Shown here: piece after piece, positions 44,401 through 55,654 of the stretch | Position numbering within the stretch: the first letter of the stretch is position 1 | Layout of the letters: every line of letters starts with the position of its first letter | NCBI RefSeq assembly: GCF_035222485.1 | Contig: NC_085924.1 | Span: 3,038,001-3,102,000, forward strand | Direction of reading: 5' to 3' | DNA length: 64,000 nt | Source of the DNA: Podospora pseudoanserina | Lineage: Eukaryota; Ascomycota; Sordariomycetes; Sordariales; Podosporaceae | Translations under genes and position numbers: made by a program | The notes under the pieces: generated by a model | The model's input: only the letters and a program-made list of their open reading frames with translations | What the model was told of the DNA's origin: nothing | The model's database searches: none

Positions 44401-47400
44401 TTTACTAAAGAAGGAGATATTAATAAAGAAGTATTATATACCAATACCGTAGTATTTAGGTATTTAGAAAACTATTTTACTAAATTATAATTTAAAGTTA
44501 GTAAGCTCGACGTAAAATATAATATTATCCTACTATATTAGTAGCTCTAAAAATACTAACTAGCTAACTTCTACGACTAAAACCCTACGAAGATTATATT
44601 TACCTTTCTTATATACCGCGAACGATACACTAGCCTATTAGTATTTAGGAAGGCTAGTAGGATTATTTTTAACGTTAAAGACGATCGAAGTTTTATTCCC
44701 GAACGCTTCCGGAACCTAATACTATTAGTCCCTTATAATATATTTAAAAGGTTACCTAATTATAAGCCCTAGGACTATATAATCGACTTAATAAATAGTA
44801 AGATACTACTATAGGGGCCTATTTACTCCTTTAGCGGTAAAAAGTTTAAATTCCTGCGCGTATAGCTAAATAAGATACTAGCCGAAAGTAAAATTAGGCC
44901 TTTTAAGTCCCTTTATAGCGCTTTACTCTTTATAGTAAATAAAGACGCTTCTATCGAAAAGAAAGGAACGTATAAAAACGACCTTCGACCAGTAGTAGAT
45001 TAGAGAATACTTAATAGTATTACTATCCCTAATAGATATCCTTTACTACTTATTAATAAGCTATAAGACCGTTTTGCCGGAGCTAAGTACTTTACTAAAA
45101 TCGATTTTAAAAGTGGATTTAACTTCGTATAAATTAAGGAAGAAGATAAGTGGAAAATAGTTTTCCGTTACCGCTACGGTCTTTTCGAGTTTATAATTAT
45201 ATATTTTAGGTTAATTAATACCCTAGCTACTTTCTAAGCTATAGTCTATAGAGTCCTTAGTAACCTAATCGACATAGGGGTATTAACGTACGTTAATAAT
45301 ATCCTTATATATACCGAGACTATAGAAGAGTATAATCGGTTTACGAAAGAAATATTACGGTAGTTAAAAGAAAATAACCTTACTATCTTAATAAAAAAGT
45401 ATATATAGGCTATAAGGTAGGTTAAATACTTTAGGTATATTATCTTTAAGTATAGGATCTCTATATTTAAAGAGAAGGTAAATTATATTTTAAATTAAAA
45501 GAGACCTACTATACTTAAAGCTATTTAATCTTTTATCGGCTTCGCTAACTTTTATCGACGCTTTATTAAGGGGTTCTTTACTATTACCTAAGCCCTTACG
45601 GTATTCTTAAAGCTCGATATATATTAATAGAAGTAAATATAAACTATAAAAATAGCATTTAATAAGTTTAAGGAGGCCTTTACTATTATTTCTATCCTCG
45701 CTTACTTCGACTTAGTAAAGCTGGCGGTCCTAAAAATAGATATATCTGACTTTACCTTAAGTAAAGTAATATCCTAGAAAGGGGACGATAGTAAGCTTTA
45801 TCCAGTTACTTTCCACTTTAGAAAGCTTATTAAATTAAAGATAAACTATAAAATATATAATAAAAAGCTATTAACTATAGTCGATTACTTTATAAAATAG
45901 CGGAGATACCTTAAAGGAGTAAAGTATTATATCGAAGTATACTCCGATTATTAGAACCTAATATACTTTACTATAATAAAGGTCTTAAATAGACGCTAGG
46001 TAAGGTAGGCGTAAAAGCTCGCTGCCTATAACTTTATTATTATATATCGGCCTAAATAACTTAACGGTAAAGCCGACGTACTTTTAAAATTCGATTAGTA
46101 TCGGCCTAAGAAAGGAGGAAATAAGGATTAACCGATTACTTCGGTCCTAAAAAATTACTACTTTTTACTATTAAACGAAAGACCTTCTTTCCTAATTTCT
46201 TCCGTAAGGCTCGCTAGTATACTAGTTGCCCCGGCGTAAAATAACGACTTCCTCGCCCGGATTAAGATAGTTACTAATAGAAATACCGATTATATTAAGG
46301 ATTTAGTAATACCGTTTAAAAATAAGTACGAGGACTACGGTCTACTATACTATAATAACCTATTAAGGATCTTTAGCGACCTAATACTATAAAAAGAGAT
46401 CCTCGAATCTAAGTACGACTCCGTCGTCGTAAGTTACCTAGGTATAGATAGGACTATCGACCTTATTCGACGTAACTTTTAGTAGCTAAGTATAGATTAG
46501 GAAGTTCGTAAGTACGTACGAGGATATAGAAAATATTAATAGAATAAGTATTTATACTATAATACCTTCGGGTTACTTTAATTAATAGAGATTCCGTAGA
46601 AGCCGTGGAGAGCGATTTTTATAGATTTTATTATAGATCTTTTACTATCCTCCGGGTATAATTCGATCTAGGTTATCGTAGATATATTTATTAAGATAGT
46701 ATATTTTATCCCTTTACGTATAGAAGCGAAGAAAACTAATAACCTAATCTGGATTTTCGCGCGCGAATATTAGCGACTCTACGGCGTACCGGTAAATATT
46801 ATTTCTAACCGCGATTTACGCTTTACTGCGTACCTTTAGAAAGACTTTTTGAAGTTCGTTAGTATTAATAGCCGTATAAGTATAGCCTTTTATCCTTAAA
46901 TAAACGGATAAATAGAAATCGTAAACTAAAAATTAAAGATATATCTCCGCGCTTTTATTAATTATAAGATAGTTAACTAGAATAAATTACTTCCTATAAT
47001 AGAATTCGCGTATAATAACGCCCGTAAAGTACTAATAAATATATTACCTTTCTTCGCTAATTACGGTTATTACCTTACCTCTAATAACCCCTCGTCGAAT
47101 ACTATCGTTTATAATCCTTCGAGCCGGCTATACGTATACTAGATAACCTAAGTTTATAAGGAAGCGTAGAATTCTTTAGAAGATACCCGTAAGCGTATAA
47201 AGCGGTGGGTAGACTTAAAGAGAAAAGAAGTATTTTTATTTAAATAGGATTAGCTTATAATGCTTAACGCTAGGTATATTAAGACCCGTCGACCTTTTAA
47301 AAAGCTAGATAAGAAGATATTAGGCCCGTTTAAAAAATCCAGATCCGAGGCGAATCTATAATACTTTCCACGCCTTCGACCTATCGCTATCCGACCAAAA

Positions 47401-47435
47401 AGGTGACTCGACTACGATAGGTAAAGAAGTGCTAA
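41456..47435 (+). mobile_element. Decayed Ty3/Gypsy-type LTR retroelement (fossil, RIP-like)
   Basis: About 6 kb of strongly AT-shifted DNA with very sharp edges, inserted in a host regulator gene on the opposite strand. Reading the plus strand, family parts appear in Ty3/Gypsy order: a gag-like region (about 41.9-43.9 kb) with a zinc-knuckle-like segment near 43.85 kb, an aspartic-protease-like region (about 44.2-44.5), reverse transcriptase (about 44.85-45.45), RNase H (about 45.7-46.05) and integrase (about 46.4-47.1). It is broken throughout by very many changes and cannot be active. Recognisable LTRs were not found at either end, so only the internal part seems to be present. The depleted-CG, TA-rich composition is what RIP produces. 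The near-identical flanking host repeats suggest a relatively recent insertion. Confidence 0.88.
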
Positions 47436-47713
47436 CCAACTACCTGCAACCATGCCCAACAATACCGCCGATACCACCGTAAGGAGGGGTAACTGCACGT
47501 TGAGAACCTCTCATTCAAAGTAAGGCAGACAAACAGAGGCATGGCGGTTATCAAAGGAAGGCCACTGGCCAGGAGGATATCGAAGGGACTTGGCGATGGC
47601 CTGAGGCCAACAAGGGCACGGGCCACGCGAGGAAGGATAAAATACGCGTTTGGAAACACCAAGACTGTATCTCTTCTTCTTCTTTTCGGTATCACAGACT
47701 TCGAGGCCATTGA
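47436..47713. repeat. Direct repeat of host gene sequence, right copy
   Basis: Second copy of the host segment described at 41179-41455, continuous with the 5' half of the regulator gene. Composition is that of normal genic DNA, so the base-composition change coincides with the edge of the repeat. At about 277 bp it is below the length RIP usually needs, which would explain why it has escaped. Confidence 0.88.
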
Positions 47714-48216
47714 AATGTGGCTCAACCCGAGTCCGAACTTGAGAGATACTGAAAGGTTTTGCTTCGTCAGAGTATCCAGAAGCATGAGACTGCTGTGCCG
47801 GTGGGCTGGGGCTTTGGTTCCGATGGAATGAGGTCAACTGAGCAACCTGGTGACGCAGAATATTGAGCTCATGTTCCAACTGGCGAAACCGTGCGATGGG
47901 GTCATCGTTTTGGCTGACGTTGGTGGGAGCTGGTATATGACGCAGTTGGCTTCTCAGGCCTCTCTGTGGGCGAGTGATTCGACATTGTAGGCCCTGAGCT
48001 CGACAACGATCACAGCAGCCAGGAACTGTAATTCGACACTTGAGCTTGCGGCCTCGGCACTCCTCACTATAAGACCCATTAGCTGCCACGTCCTTCGGTG
48101 TGCTATTATTGTAAAACAACAGACCACGCAATACTTGAGTACTTTTCTCTCTTGAATCGTGTAGCAGGACGAGGGGTTATGGTGGTGGCAGTGGTGGTTG
48201 TAGGTGTCCCGGCCAT
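47436..48216 (-). pseudogene. Zn2Cys6 transcription factor, 5' part with DNA-binding domain
   Basis: Exon 1 is 48216-48125 and exon 2 starts at 48066. The 58-bp intron (GTCTGT donor) splits the codon of the first zinc-binding cysteine. Splicing gives SSIACEECRGRKLKCR and then PGCCDRCRAQGLQC, a complete Zn2Cys6 cluster. A linker follows, and then FRQLEHELNILRHQVAQL, a short coiled coil for dimerisation. The frame continues to NGLEVCDTEKKKKRYSL and PCPCWPQAIAKS, where the repeat copy and then the retroelement interrupt it. A truncated DNA-binding protein could in principle still be made. The intact allele probably controlled a neighbouring pathway, perhaps the divergent-pair genes at 48.8-58.6 kb, but that is inference. 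Confidence 0.75.
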
Positions 48217-48819
48217 GTTTGCAACGTTCTTTAGTTCCAGGTTGATTCGTTCGTAGATATGGAAATAAATCGGGACTTGGAGAGAAAGCACAAGTTGTTT
48301 TGAGTAAGTAGATATTTGTCGTCGAGTGTGTGGGGTAGTGTCAGAATAGTCAATGAGGCCCACTGTTAAGGAATTAATATCTTGGCAGTGGGACCTGAGC
48401 TACTGGGTTCGGCCTTTTCCAGCCACCCGGGCAACACACCATCTTACAACATAACAATTGACACCTTATTTGGACCCCATATACAATTTGACAGGTACCA
48501 ATCCCCACTTTGCGGCAATGATCTTCCAGCTGGCGCCGTTTCGGGGGTGTGAGGAGTCCGAGTACCTACCTTGGCAACCGCAATCCTGTGGCGTTCAAGC
48601 TGTGGGCCAAAGTCATGAATCATACCTCGAAAGATAACAGGACTGAATAAAAGATAGTGAAGAGGCCATCTGCTTTTTAAAAGGTGTACATTGATCGTTA
48701 TCACGCATCCAGGAATTCCGTTCTTTTACCAGAGTTTGGACAAATTCAAGAACTCATCAACTAAGCTAAAAGTAGAGATAAAACACAAACATCCGCATCC
48801 TACCACAACCCCAAACCAC
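48217..48819. other. Spacer between the split regulator and the VAO-type gene
   Basis: About 600 bases, with no supported gene, containing the 5' side of the regulator and the 3' side of the flavoenzyme gene. Confidence 0.45.
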
Positions 48820-50536
48820 CTACTTCTCCTCAAGCCCCAGTCTTGCCAACTTCGCCGTCGAGTTCCAAATACCCTGCTTCCCTGGACTCAAAATTCCGTT
48901 GGGATCAATAGTATCCTTCAACATGGTGGTAAATCTCCCAAATGCACCGTTATTAAACGTCTGGTGAGCTGCCGTAGCATCCATGAAGCTGACGTGGGTG
49001 CGGTACTCCAAATAGCCCAGCTTCTTGGAGTCCTCCATGAGAGCGTACTGGACATCGTGCAGTCGGGCCTTGGCTGAGGGATGGAACATGATCAAGTTAA
49101 TGCTTATGATGTATCTGTCGAAGACGTGGAAATCGGCAAGGAAATTAAGATCGTGATCCTCGGTGATCTTCTTGGCCCTGACGTACCACTCGTACAGCTC
49201 GCGGCCCGAGGGTGGTAGGACAGGGGAGTAGCAGTTGTGCCAGAGACCGTCCTCTTTTGACGAGAAGGCCAAAGCATGGTCGATGGAAGGAACTCCGCTC
49301 TGAGGGAGGAAATCTTGTGTGACATCCTCGCTTCTGAGATACTCACCAGGCACAGCATTAAAAGTCTCATGTGTAACCTTTGCGCCCTTGACCTGCTTGA
49401 AGCGCCGCTTGACAGCCTCCAAAAGGCCCGCCTGGGCTTCTGGGGGACCATAGAGAGCGAAACCTGCACACCAGGCTGGCAATCCCAGGATGGTGGAAAC
49501 CTTGCTGATAAGATCCTGAGGGATGTGACGTGCAAAGTTGCCGTGCTCGCCCAAGATTTTGGCAATCTCGGGGTCGCGACGCGCTGCACCGATGATCAGA
49601 GTCATCCTGCCATACAGCTGTGGAGGGTTGGCCACAATGCGCCGGCGCATCAGGTCAGTCATGGTGCCAACCAGCGGCGCCAAATCTTGTTCCTCGGGGA
49701 CTTCGACGAGGATTCTAGTGTAGGCTTCAGGGGCAGGGGAGAATTGAATCCCCATCTTCGTGACAATGCCTACCGTTTCCTCCGTCAGCCATCACGTCAG
49801 AGGTGGCCTCGCCAAGGGAAACGTACCATAATTTGACTGGAAGAACAGACCATCCAACCCGGGTCCAAAGCCCCCTGAATACAGCGGCCACACCTTGCTG
49901 TCCTCCACAACACCCATACCAGTTCGCAGCAAATCACCATCAGGGAGGACGACCTCCATGCCGCACTGGTGCTTGTAATGGGCAGCATCCTGCGTGTAAC
50001 CAATACCTCGCTCCAAGGTATTTCCAACCACGGAACCCCATCCAATGGCCGGGACAGAGATCCAGAGGTTGAGCTTGCGCTTCTTGATCTCTTCGTATAA
50101 TTGTATGAATGTCACGCCAGGCTCCACGATGGCGTAGGCATATTCTTCGTTAATCTCGATGATCTTGTTCATTCGGTGCAAATCGAGGATAACGTTGCGG
50201 TCTACGACTGGGGCAGAGCCGCCATATCTAGACGGTAATGCGTTAGAACGAGTGGGAAAGCAGGCCCAGTTGAACGACTTACCCAAGATTCTTTCCCCTC
50301 GACACTGTCCACATGGGTACCTCGAACCTGTTCGCCGCCCGGACAAGCTCACGCACTTGGTCAACCGTGTCGGGACGAACTGCTGGCCCAGGGCGGTGCG
50401 GCCGAGACAAGGGGAATGGATCACCGTAGGCGACACTCCCATCCAGGCCCTCTGGGGCACCAGAGGTTGGCTCTCTCGACACATTGTCGCAGCCCACGAT
50501 AGCCTCGGCGGCGGTAAGAAATTTCTCCAGTTGCAT
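48820..50536 (-). CDS. Vanillyl-alcohol oxidase-type FAD-linked oxidoreductase
   Basis: Three exons (50536-50283, 50227-49827, 49769-48820) in phases 2 and 1 give 534 residues. The FAD-binding PP domain shows TVSRGKNLGYGGSAP, VILDLHRMNKII, EEYAYAIVEPGVTF and ERGIGYTQDAAHY. The second half is the VAO/PCMH-type cap with GYLEYRTHVSFMDA and the C-terminal DPNGILSPGKQGIW, very close to fungal vanillyl-alcohol oxidase. That enzyme oxidises 4-hydroxybenzylic alcohols, ethers and amines to aldehydes such as vanillin, using O2 and making H2O2. It has a covalently bound FAD. The YRTH Tyr-Arg pair resembles the phenolate-binding pair of VAO (inference). No signal peptide is seen. It is divergent from a stilbene-type dioxygenase. 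Confidence 0.88.
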
Positions 50537-51180
50537 GGTGACGTTGTTATGGATGCAAAGTTGAAGAGATCAAGTTGAAAAAGCCACCAGCTTCTGTGTT
50601 GGGTGAAGGATTCAACAGGTACATATTGAATCCAAAAGCATGGAGTTCTAGGTTCTCGGAACCTCGGACAGGTCCATGTTCTCCATCTTTGGTCATGCGT
50701 CCCCTTCCATCACGACGCTGGCATCCATGGAAATCATCATGGGATGTGGAACGTGGCCGCTCCGAAAGACAATCTCCATGAGGTCGCCATCGAGAAGCCT
50801 GTGACGTCGGAAACTTGATAACAAATTGCTGGTGTTTTGATTCGCGGGATTGGGAATAAAGGCTCAGAGGCTGGGGTAAGGTGTGGAGAATCGAAGCTGT
50901 TTGGAACCTAGCTTGTAGATCGCGGGGGAGGGCCGTCTCACAAACTAATCGGAATCACGGAATTTCGGAATACAGTGGGGCTTGATTTCCGAGCTGTTTG
51001 GAAATGCGCCTGGGTCAAATGATGATCCCCACAGCCACAGCGAGTTGATATCAACCCAAGTTATTCAAACAGAGAGGCTCGTGTCGATGCATATATTGAT
51101 GACCAAAGACCTCAAGGCACCTAAGGTATGCTTCATTCATCATTCATCATCGTTTTTCTTTCTTGCTGACTGTTGCTATT
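50537..51180. promoter_or_regulatory. Divergent promoter between VAO-type gene and dioxygenase copy 2
   Basis: 644 bases separate two head-to-head starts whose enzymes could act on the same aromatic compounds. CGG-containing stretches (near 50755-50765 and 50930-50955) could bind Zn2Cys6 factors, but no site can be assigned. Confidence 0.4.
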
Positions 51181-52896
51181 ATGCTCCCCCCACCACCTAA
51201 CCCCAACGGCCCAAATGGGTTCTTTGGGCTGCATTCATCATGGTCCAGCGTCAGGTCTCCCTTTGAGCACGGCATCGTGGGACGCTTCGAGGGTGAGGTG
51301 ACCGATCTAGTGGTGTTCGGCGAGATCCCCAAGGAGCTCAACGGAACCTTCTGTAAGTTGCCCAGTGTTTGCTGTCTCTTTCTGTCAAAGAAACACACGC
51401 TGACGAGAGTACTCATACAGACCGCATTATGGTTGATCCATTTTACCCCCTCCAAGAAGGCAATGCACCTATAGAAGGTGACGGGAACGTATGTGCCCTG
51501 CGCATCAAAGATGGCCGGGTCGATCTAAAGATCCGCTACGTCGACACTGAACGCCTCGTAAGTCCAGTTGCATACCTACTCTCTGTTCGCTCCGTGGTCA
51601 GTTGGCTGACGTGTAGCATTCACACAGAGGCTGGAGCGTCAAGCCAACAAGCGCTTATTCGGATTGTATCGCAATCCTTTCACACATCATCCCTGTGTCC
51701 GCGCAGCTGTGGACAGCACCGCCAACACCAACCTCGTCTACTGGGCTGGAAAGCTTCTCGCCCTCAAAGAATCCGCGCAGCCCTATCAAGTCCACCCCGA
51801 CACGCTCGAAACAATCACCTACGACCCCTTCAACTCCCCAGGCTTGACATTCTCTGCCCATCCCAAGGTTGACCCGTATACAAGAGAGCTAGTTGTGTTC
51901 GGTTACGAAGCGAAGGGCCTCGGCACAGACGACGTCGTCATCTACGCCCTCGACGAGCAAGGAGCAATTCACGATGAGCAGTGGATCAAGAGCCCGTGGC
52001 CCGCATTCATCCACGACTGTGCTCTCACCGCCAACTTCATCATCCTGGTTCTGTGGCCCTACAAAACTGACGTAGACCACATGAAGAAGGGTGGTCAGCA
52101 CTGGATCTACAGCAAGGACCTCCCAGCAACATTCGTCGTTGTCCCTCGACACCCCAACGACCTTCCTGCTGGATGGAAGACGGGAGAGACCAGAGTCTAC
52201 CACTCGGATCATGCCGTCCTTCTTCACACAGCCGGGTCGTGGGAGGAAACAGCCGAGAACGGTGACGTGAGGCTCTATTTTGAGAGCTCGCGGATCCGCT
52301 ATAACCTTTTTCCTGTCTTTGGCCCGCCAACTGACAAGCCATTTGGAGACTTCCAGGCTGATTACGTCAGGTGGGAGATCGACCTCACCAAACCAACCAA
52401 CACTCGCGTTGTTGACCCTGCTGTGATCTTGAATATGCCTGGAGAAATGGCCAGGGTTGATGAGCGCTTCTTGACAAAGCCATACGACAAGCTTTTCTGT
52501 CCTGTTATCCCCCCAGGGAAGCAGAAACCTATCCCGCCAATTCTGCCTATCGGTCTGCATGCATACGTTATGCTTGACAAGCCCAGTGGGAAGGTTGATA
52601 TGTTTGATCCTGGCCAGGGGTGCACAGTGGAGGAGCCAATCTTTGTGCCCAAGACAAAGGATGCACCGGAGGGTGATGGTTGGGTGCTGGGGATGATTCA
52701 GAGGATGGATGTCAACAGGAGTGATTTGGTGGTGTTGGATACAAGGGACTTTGGGAACCCGGTGGCGGTGGTTCAGTTGCCCTTCAGGATAAAGGGGCAG
52801 ATTCATGGCAACTGGGTTGATGCGTTGCCGGCTGAGAAGAGCATGACAAGAATTCTGGAACCGGTTGAGAAGATTATGGGGAAGGGAGCTTTGTAG
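51181..52896 (+). CDS. Carotenoid-cleavage / stilbene dioxygenase (RPE65 family), copy 2
   Basis: Three exons (51181-51352, 51421-51557, 51628-52896) give 525 residues, close to the bacterial and fungal lignostilbene dioxygenase length. Iron ligands are seen in FSAHPKVDPYTRE, AFIHDCALT, LLHTAGSWEE and QIHGNWVDAL, and conserved acids lie in between. YRNPFTHHP and STANTNLVYWAGKLLALKE fit the family. It has no N-terminal extension or signal peptide. Compared with copy 1 (18.2 kb) it is 75 residues shorter and clearly divergent, so the two are not a recent duplication. With the divergent VAO-type gene it suggests breakdown of stilbene or lignin dimers to vanillin-like aldehydes. Confidence 0.9.
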
Positions 52897-52974
52897 AATC
52901 AGTAAACGGTAAATATCGAGCTACGTAGGTACCGTCCAGTATCATGTGTTTGACTTGTATCGGCCAGGTGTCGA

Positions 52975-54930
52975 TCACTGCCTCGGAACAGAGCTCAGCC
53001 CTCCAGGTTCTCTTGGTGTGAACACGGCGTTGAACGTCCCAGCCTTCAAGATCAAGTTGTCCTTCGACTCCGAGTAGATCCTCTTTCCGTCCTCACCCGG
53101 CGCAGAGTTCCAGGTGTAGCTGTAGACGGTGTAGGCCAATACAAGTCGAACAACGGCCATGCCCATTCTCTTTCCAACACAATTGTTTGGCCCAACCAAC
53201 CACGGAATGAACGCCTCACGGTCCTTTACAAACTTTGCTTGATCCAACCATCTCTCCGGTTTGAACTCTTCAGGCGCCAGGTAAAACTCTTCGCTTCGAT
53301 GAAGCGCGTATCCCGGCACTCGAACAGCTACACCGCCTGGAATGTGAATGCCGTCCACGGTGATCCCCTCAGGTGGTGTAAGTCTCGGTCCGTTATTGGC
53401 CACGGGGTTGTCTAGCCTCATCGTCTGCAGCGCTTGTGTTAGTGCAAAGGTAACAGAGGGACCAGCCGGTCACCAGCAAGCCAGACGGGACTGTGTGGAC
53501 ACACCTCATTAATAAGTGCATCCAGAAGCGGGATCTTGGAGAGGTCTCGGTCTGTGAATTCCTCTGGGATAGTCTCGCCGTAGACCTTCTTGATGTGGGA
53601 ATGAAGGAGATCCTGATAGACTCGATGGCGGGCGAGGTGGTAGAAGAGATATGAAAGCACCACGCCGATGGTGTCACTGAGCAGAGGTTAGTTGACTGGA
53701 AAGAACGATATGAGGCTGAGAGAAACTTACGTAGCCCCAATCAAGACCAAAGCCGAGTCTGAATAAAAGATATTCTTGTTGAAAAAGGCAATCGGCTTCT
53801 CTGATCTCATGTCATCCAAAAAGTGCTGCAGGATGTCCCCTTTGTTGCTGTCTTCTTCCTGTTGTCACGCACTTTTGTCAGTAACGCCAGTCGAAGATCA
53901 ATCACTGCCAAGACAAACTCACCGCAGCCCTCCGATCAGCCATCTCCATTGTCAACCGATCAAACTCCGCCGACTCCTTTCCCAAGTTCAGATCCTTAGC
54001 AATGCTCAACGGCCAGCAAAGCTCCCCCGTTCGTCCAAACTGCCCAAACAAGCTCTCCAGCAAATGCAGCATCCTGTTCTCCTCCCCAGCTTCAATACTC
54101 CTAAACTCATAGCTGAACCCAACCTTGCCCATGTGATCAAACGGGATCAGCAGCGAGAACAACGAAGTATTGATCGGTTGACCGTTCAAGCTCGCAATCT
54201 TGTTCAACCATCGATGACAGACTTCTCGTGTTTTGGGCTCGTGGATCGCGAGGGCTATTTCATGTCAGTCCCACATCCTGCCACCGACACCAAGAGACTT
54301 ACCCTTGGTGGTAAACGCCCTCTCCCAAATCTTCCTTCTCGGCCCATGCTCCTCCCTGGTAAGCACAGAGTTGAGATTATGCGCCCCCTTGAAGTGAATC
54401 ACATCGTATATGCCCGCGTTCAACTTGCGGCATCCGCTGTCTCTGGCATGAATCTTTTGTATCCCCTCTACACTCAACATAAACACCTCGTTGGGTGCGA
54501 TGCGCACAAAGTTGCCATATTTTTTGAAGAGTTTTGTTTGCTCGAGGTGCATTTGACCATTGCGCGCGGTGTATGGACCGTATAGCTTTGTTATTTTTGC
54601 GAGAAACGGGCCTGGTATGTGTCGGAGGGGGTGGAAGAAGAGCCGGTAGGTGATTATGCTCGTGAATAGGGTGGTCAGGTACGAGAGGGCAATGGCTGTG
54701 GAGGTGATAAGACCGGGGAAAACGCCGAGCTGAGTGATTGAGTAGGCTGTTAGGCATAGGAAGGTGGTGAAGTGGACGAGAAAAATGCGCAGTGCCGAGG
54801 TATCGTGAAAGCCGCGGATAAAGTAGAGGGTGTGGGAGAGAAAGCCAGTGGCAGAAGCCAGCAGGCAAGGGATGATAAGGTCGAGCTTGTCAGGTGTTGG
54901 GAAGAGGGGTCGTTGAACGAGGTGATCCAT
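52975..54930 (-). CDS. Cytochrome P450 with multi-span N terminus
   Basis: Five exons (54930-54303, 54254-53923, 53858-53731, 53676-53505, 53424-52975) give 569 residues. The N terminus has three hydrophobic stretches (LIIPCLLASATGFL, FLVHFTTFLCLTAYSI, TAIALSYLTTLFTSIITY) before the proline-rich hinge HPLRHIPGP. Such multi-span P450s are common in fungal secondary metabolism. The I-helix is LVLIGATDTIG, the ExxR helix lies near the LINETMRL junction, PERWLDQ precedes the heme loop, and the heme Cys is in WLVGPNNCVGKRMG. An alternative ATG at 54996 would add 22 residues. It is tail-to-tail with the dioxygenase, 78 bases apart. The substrate is unknown. Confidence 0.88.
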
Positions 54931-55018
54931 GATCACGGCTGTTTGTGGAGAGGACAACAGGTGTGAAGACTCAGGTAGAACATGGCAGTGAGGCATGTGT
55001 GTGTGACCGCGGACTCAT

Positions 55019-55654
55019 ATGTGTTTTCGAAAGCCATCACGCTGGAACGGAGCGGCGTTTGGCACGCTCGGCTTTACTGTGTCATCCCCGATGATCGATC
55101 TTGCAGATTGGAAATACAGGTTCCACCTGCATGTTGCTGAGGTGAGCGTTGCGTCTGGCGAGCTTGGTTCTATTGTCAGCAAGTGCGTGATTGGCCATGT
55201 TCTGTTGATGGATGTCATCTCGAAGGTGAGGTGGCATCGAACTGTGGGGGGTGGACAGCAAGGCCCTGTTATCCTGGCAGATCAACACATCAACTCTGGC
55301 AGTTTCATGCAAGTTCGGATAGATGAAGAAGCCACACCTCTTCAACAATCAGCATGTGATAACCCCAAAGATAGTTTGGTTCAAAGGTGCTGCATCTGGT
55401 TCACTGGGCTCGGATCTGTCAAAGCTAACCTCAGGTCTGACCGGCGAAAGACTGTGGACTCGTCCTCGAGATCAACTAGAAATTTTGGTTGGAATCACAG
55501 TAGCAGGCATAATATCTTGGATAGACCTATTTGCAGAACAGATCTCCGTACAAGCCTGTCAGCAAAGAACCATGTGAATGGTGGTTCAAAGGACCTTACT
55601 CCCCACTGTGCCAAGTCTCTTGCTAACAACATGGCCAAGTCATACGGCTTGTAA
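55019..55654 (+). CDS. Doubtful 211-codon ORF in the spacer between two P450 genes
   Basis: An ATG-initiated open frame on the plus strand, starting about 90 bases from the minus-strand P450 start and lying within a 1.8-kb spacer. The translation has no recognisable domain, no hydrophobic or repeat pattern, and low similarity to typical codon use. ORFs of the opposite strand overlap it. It is probably chance, but the length is unusual. The rest of the spacer (55655-56714) holds no supported gene and should contain the promoter of the P450 at 56715. Confidence 0.2.
   Translation: MCFRKPSRWNGAAFGTLGFTVSSPMIDLADWKYRFHLHVAEVSVASGELGSIVSKCVIGHVLLMDVISKVRWHRTVGGGQQGPVILADQHINSGSFMQVRIDEEATPLQQSACDNPKDSLVQRCCIWFTGLGSVKANLRSDRRKTVDSSSRSTRNFGWNHSSRHNILDRPICRTDLRTSLSAKNHVNGGSKDLTPHCAKSLANNMAKSYGL

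Noticed and set aside
41179-47713. Flanking 277-bp repeats as the LTRs of the element
   Set aside because: They encode part of the host regulator and are continuous with its two halves, so they are host duplications rather than LTRs.
51889-52806. 305-codon minus-strand ORF
   Set aside because: Antisense shadow of the dioxygenase copy 2 coding sequence.
53776-54585. 269-codon plus-strand ORF
   Set aside because: It lies antisense to the P450 at 52975-54930, whose exons and heme motif are clear.
55019-55654. 211-codon ORF as a confident gene
   Set aside because: No motif, unusual composition and overlapping opposite-strand frames; kept only as a low-confidence entry.
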